From: Microbacteriaceae bacterium
GTDB lineage: Bacteria; Actinomycetota; Actinomycetes; Actinomycetales; Microbacteriaceae
Reading direction: 5' to 3'
Length of the DNA: 6,474 nucleotides
Assembly: GCA_012511645.1 (NCBI GenBank)
Contig: JAAZFP010000400.1
Span: 1 to 6,474, forward strand
Shown here: positions 5,630 through 6,474 of the stretch, in pieces
How the letters are laid out: each line of letters starts with the position of its first letter
Numbering within the stretch: position 1 is the first letter of the stretch
Program-made: the position numbers and the translations under genes
Notes under the pieces: generated by a model
What the model saw: the letters and a program-made list of their open reading frames with translations, nothing else
The model's database searches: none
Told to the model about the DNA's origin: nothing

Positions 5630-6313
5630 CTAGATGTGGTCTTCGTCCCACGCCATCGACCAGCCGACGGCATCAAAAATGCCCGAAAGCAGCATCGCGG
5701 TGAACCCCCACACGATGTGGCCGCCGAACTGGGGGCCGAGCGCAAACGCGGGGCCACGGTACACATCACCGGCTCGATGCAACACAGCCGTGCGACGAGC
5801 CGCTGGATCAACCAGTTCGGCAACCGGCACGCGAAACACCTCGATTGACTCGCTGTGGTCTGCGGCCACCTCACTCGGCAGTCGCCACCAGCCGACCACC
5901 GGGTTCACGACGTAGTTGCTCACGGGAATGTGGGTCTGGGGGAGCACACCCAACACATCGACACCGCGCGGATCAAGTCCGGTCTCTTCGTTCGCTTCTC
6001 GCAAGGCGGTTGCTGCGTAGTCGGCGTCACCCGGTTCGACTCCGCCGCCCGGAAACGCGATTTGGCCAGCATGATTGCGCAGCCCGTTTGATCGACGAGT
6101 GAGCAGCACATCAAGTTCACCCGGCACTGGCGTTCTCGCGTCGCTCTCGTCTGCAGCAAGCACTCGGTCGAGCGCTCCAAAGAGGATGAGCACGGCAGAG
6201 TCACGCACGCCGTTGCCGATCTGCGGCACGGGCGGTACCTCGAATGGAAACGTAAAGCCTTGCGCGATGCGATGCTCAAGCTGTGAGCGGGCCTGCTCAG
6301 CCGAAAGACTCAT
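5630..6313 (-). CDS. Nudix hydrolase, CoA pyrophosphatase type
   Basis: Members of this Nudix group cleave coenzyme A or its oxidised or acylated forms to phosphopantetheine and 3',5'-ADP, in cytoplasmic housekeeping. The 227-residue product has the CoA-subfamily signature LLTRRSNGLRNHAGQIAFPGG (residues 70-90, split here as LLTRRSNGLR plus NHAGQIAFPGG). The Nudix helix TALREANEETGL (102-113) directly follows, with metal-binding Glu at 106, 109 and 110. The position of the first Nudix-box Glu is Ala97, with Asp96 and Asp98 beside it, a change that should not by itself remove activity. The ATG at 6313 is preferred over the GTG at 6322, which overlaps a likely -10 element; AGGG eight bases before the ATG could also serve as a ribosome binding site. 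The preceding gene ends only 30 bases upstream. The exact substrate cannot be read from sequence. Confidence 0.9.
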   Translation of the reverse strand: MSLSAEQARSQLEHRIAQGFTFPFEVPPVPQIGNGVRDSAVLILFGALDRVLAADESDARTPVPGELDVLLTRRSNGLRNHAGQIAFPGGGVEPGDADYAATALREANEETGLDPRGVDVLGVLPQTHIPVSNYVVNPVVGWWRLPSEVAADHSESIEVFRVPVAELVDPAARRTAVLHRAGDVYRGPAFALGPQFGGHIVWGFTAMLLSGIFDAVGWSMAWDEDHI

Positions 6314-6320
6314 GTCTTTC

Positions 6321-6326
6321 ACCCTA
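6321..6326 (-). promoter_or_regulatory. Possible -10 element before the Nudix gene
   Basis: On the minus strand TAGGGT lies seven bases before the ATG at 6313, within the 30-base gap to the preceding gene. The same bases contain AGGG, which could instead be a ribosome binding site in a co-transcribed message, so the reading is ambiguous. Confidence 0.3.
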
Positions 6327-6343
6327 GCCTGGTGGTGTGCGAA

Positions 6344-6474
6344 TTAGCCTTCAGCAAGCAGGTCGCTGATGCCCTCGGGCACCCGCTGAGAGCGGCGCCA
6401 GGGTTCATGCTCGCGGCGCTCAACGCGGCGCACCCGCTGGGTTTCCTCGGCGCGCACTTGTGAGAGCACAGCGA
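6344..6474 (-). CDS. C-terminal end of an unrecognised protein (partial)
   Basis: An open frame enters from the right edge of the window and ends at TAA (6344-6346), giving 42 whole residues plus a partial codon. The visible tail is highly charged and Arg/Glu-rich (AEETQRVRRVERREHEPW), then ends QRVPEGISDLLAEG. It is probably a soluble or cytoplasmic tail; no domain can be named. It is on the same strand as the Nudix gene with a 30-base gap, so the two may share a transcript. GC-rich open frames can occur by chance, so this is moderate evidence only. Confidence 0.55.
   Translation of the reverse strand, partial: AVLSQVRAEETQRVRRVERREHEPWRRSQRVPEGISDLLAEG

Noticed and set aside
5132..5848. 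238-codon plus-strand open frame opposite the hypothetical and Nudix genes
   Set aside because: The translation shows no domain and lies antisense to two well-supported genes; such shadows are usual in GC-rich DNA.
5563..5874. Long upstream extension of the hypothetical protein, overlapping the Nudix gene
   Set aside because: It runs inside the Nudix coding sequence in another frame, and the ATG at 5562 has its own strong ribosome binding site.
1..6474. CRISPR array, tRNA/rRNA, insertion sequence or prophage signals
   Set aside because: No spaced repeats, no transposase, integrase or phage-like proteins, and no RNA gene signatures were seen on either strand.

Overview
The base composition is GC-rich, GTG/TTG starts are in play, and the protein sequences resemble high-GC Gram-positives. 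I infer an actinobacterium, probably of the Microbacteriaceae (Leucobacter-like). This rests on remembered family resemblance only; no search was run.

Positions 1-2925 (+ strand) look like the distal part of a sulfur-handling operon. It holds a metallo-beta-lactamase/double-rhodanese protein of the persulfide dioxygenase type, a TauE/SafE permease, an exported lipoprotein rhodanese and a 39-residue cysteine-rich protein, and it ends in a strong 18-bp hairpin. The likely logic is that sulfane sulfur is relayed by rhodaneses, oxidised to sulfite by the dioxygenase, and exported by TauE. The first gene looks damaged: the conserved reading frame upstream of its first usable start is interrupted by TAG at 11-13, and the first histidine of its metal motif is read as Tyr.

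Positions 2926-3534 hold a leader without other recognisable features and a Dps-type ferritin with an intact ferroxidase centre. Dps is convergent with a minus-strand block. In minus-strand transcription order (right to left) that block is: the C-terminal tail of an unrecognised gene (6474-6344), a CoA-pyrophosphatase-type Nudix hydrolase, a conserved hypothetical protein, a trimeric-type purine nucleoside phosphorylase, and a stand-alone SIP-domain protein lacking the FAD domain of ordinary siderophore-interacting reductases. The phosphorylase and SIP genes each have a TACAnT hexamer exactly six bases before the preferred start, which suggests separate leaderless transcripts rather than one operon.

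No tRNA, rRNA, CRISPR array, insertion sequence, integrase or phage gene was seen. Most of the window is ordinary chromosome. The points worth a second look are the damaged dioxygenase and the tiny cysteine-rich protein at the end of its operon.
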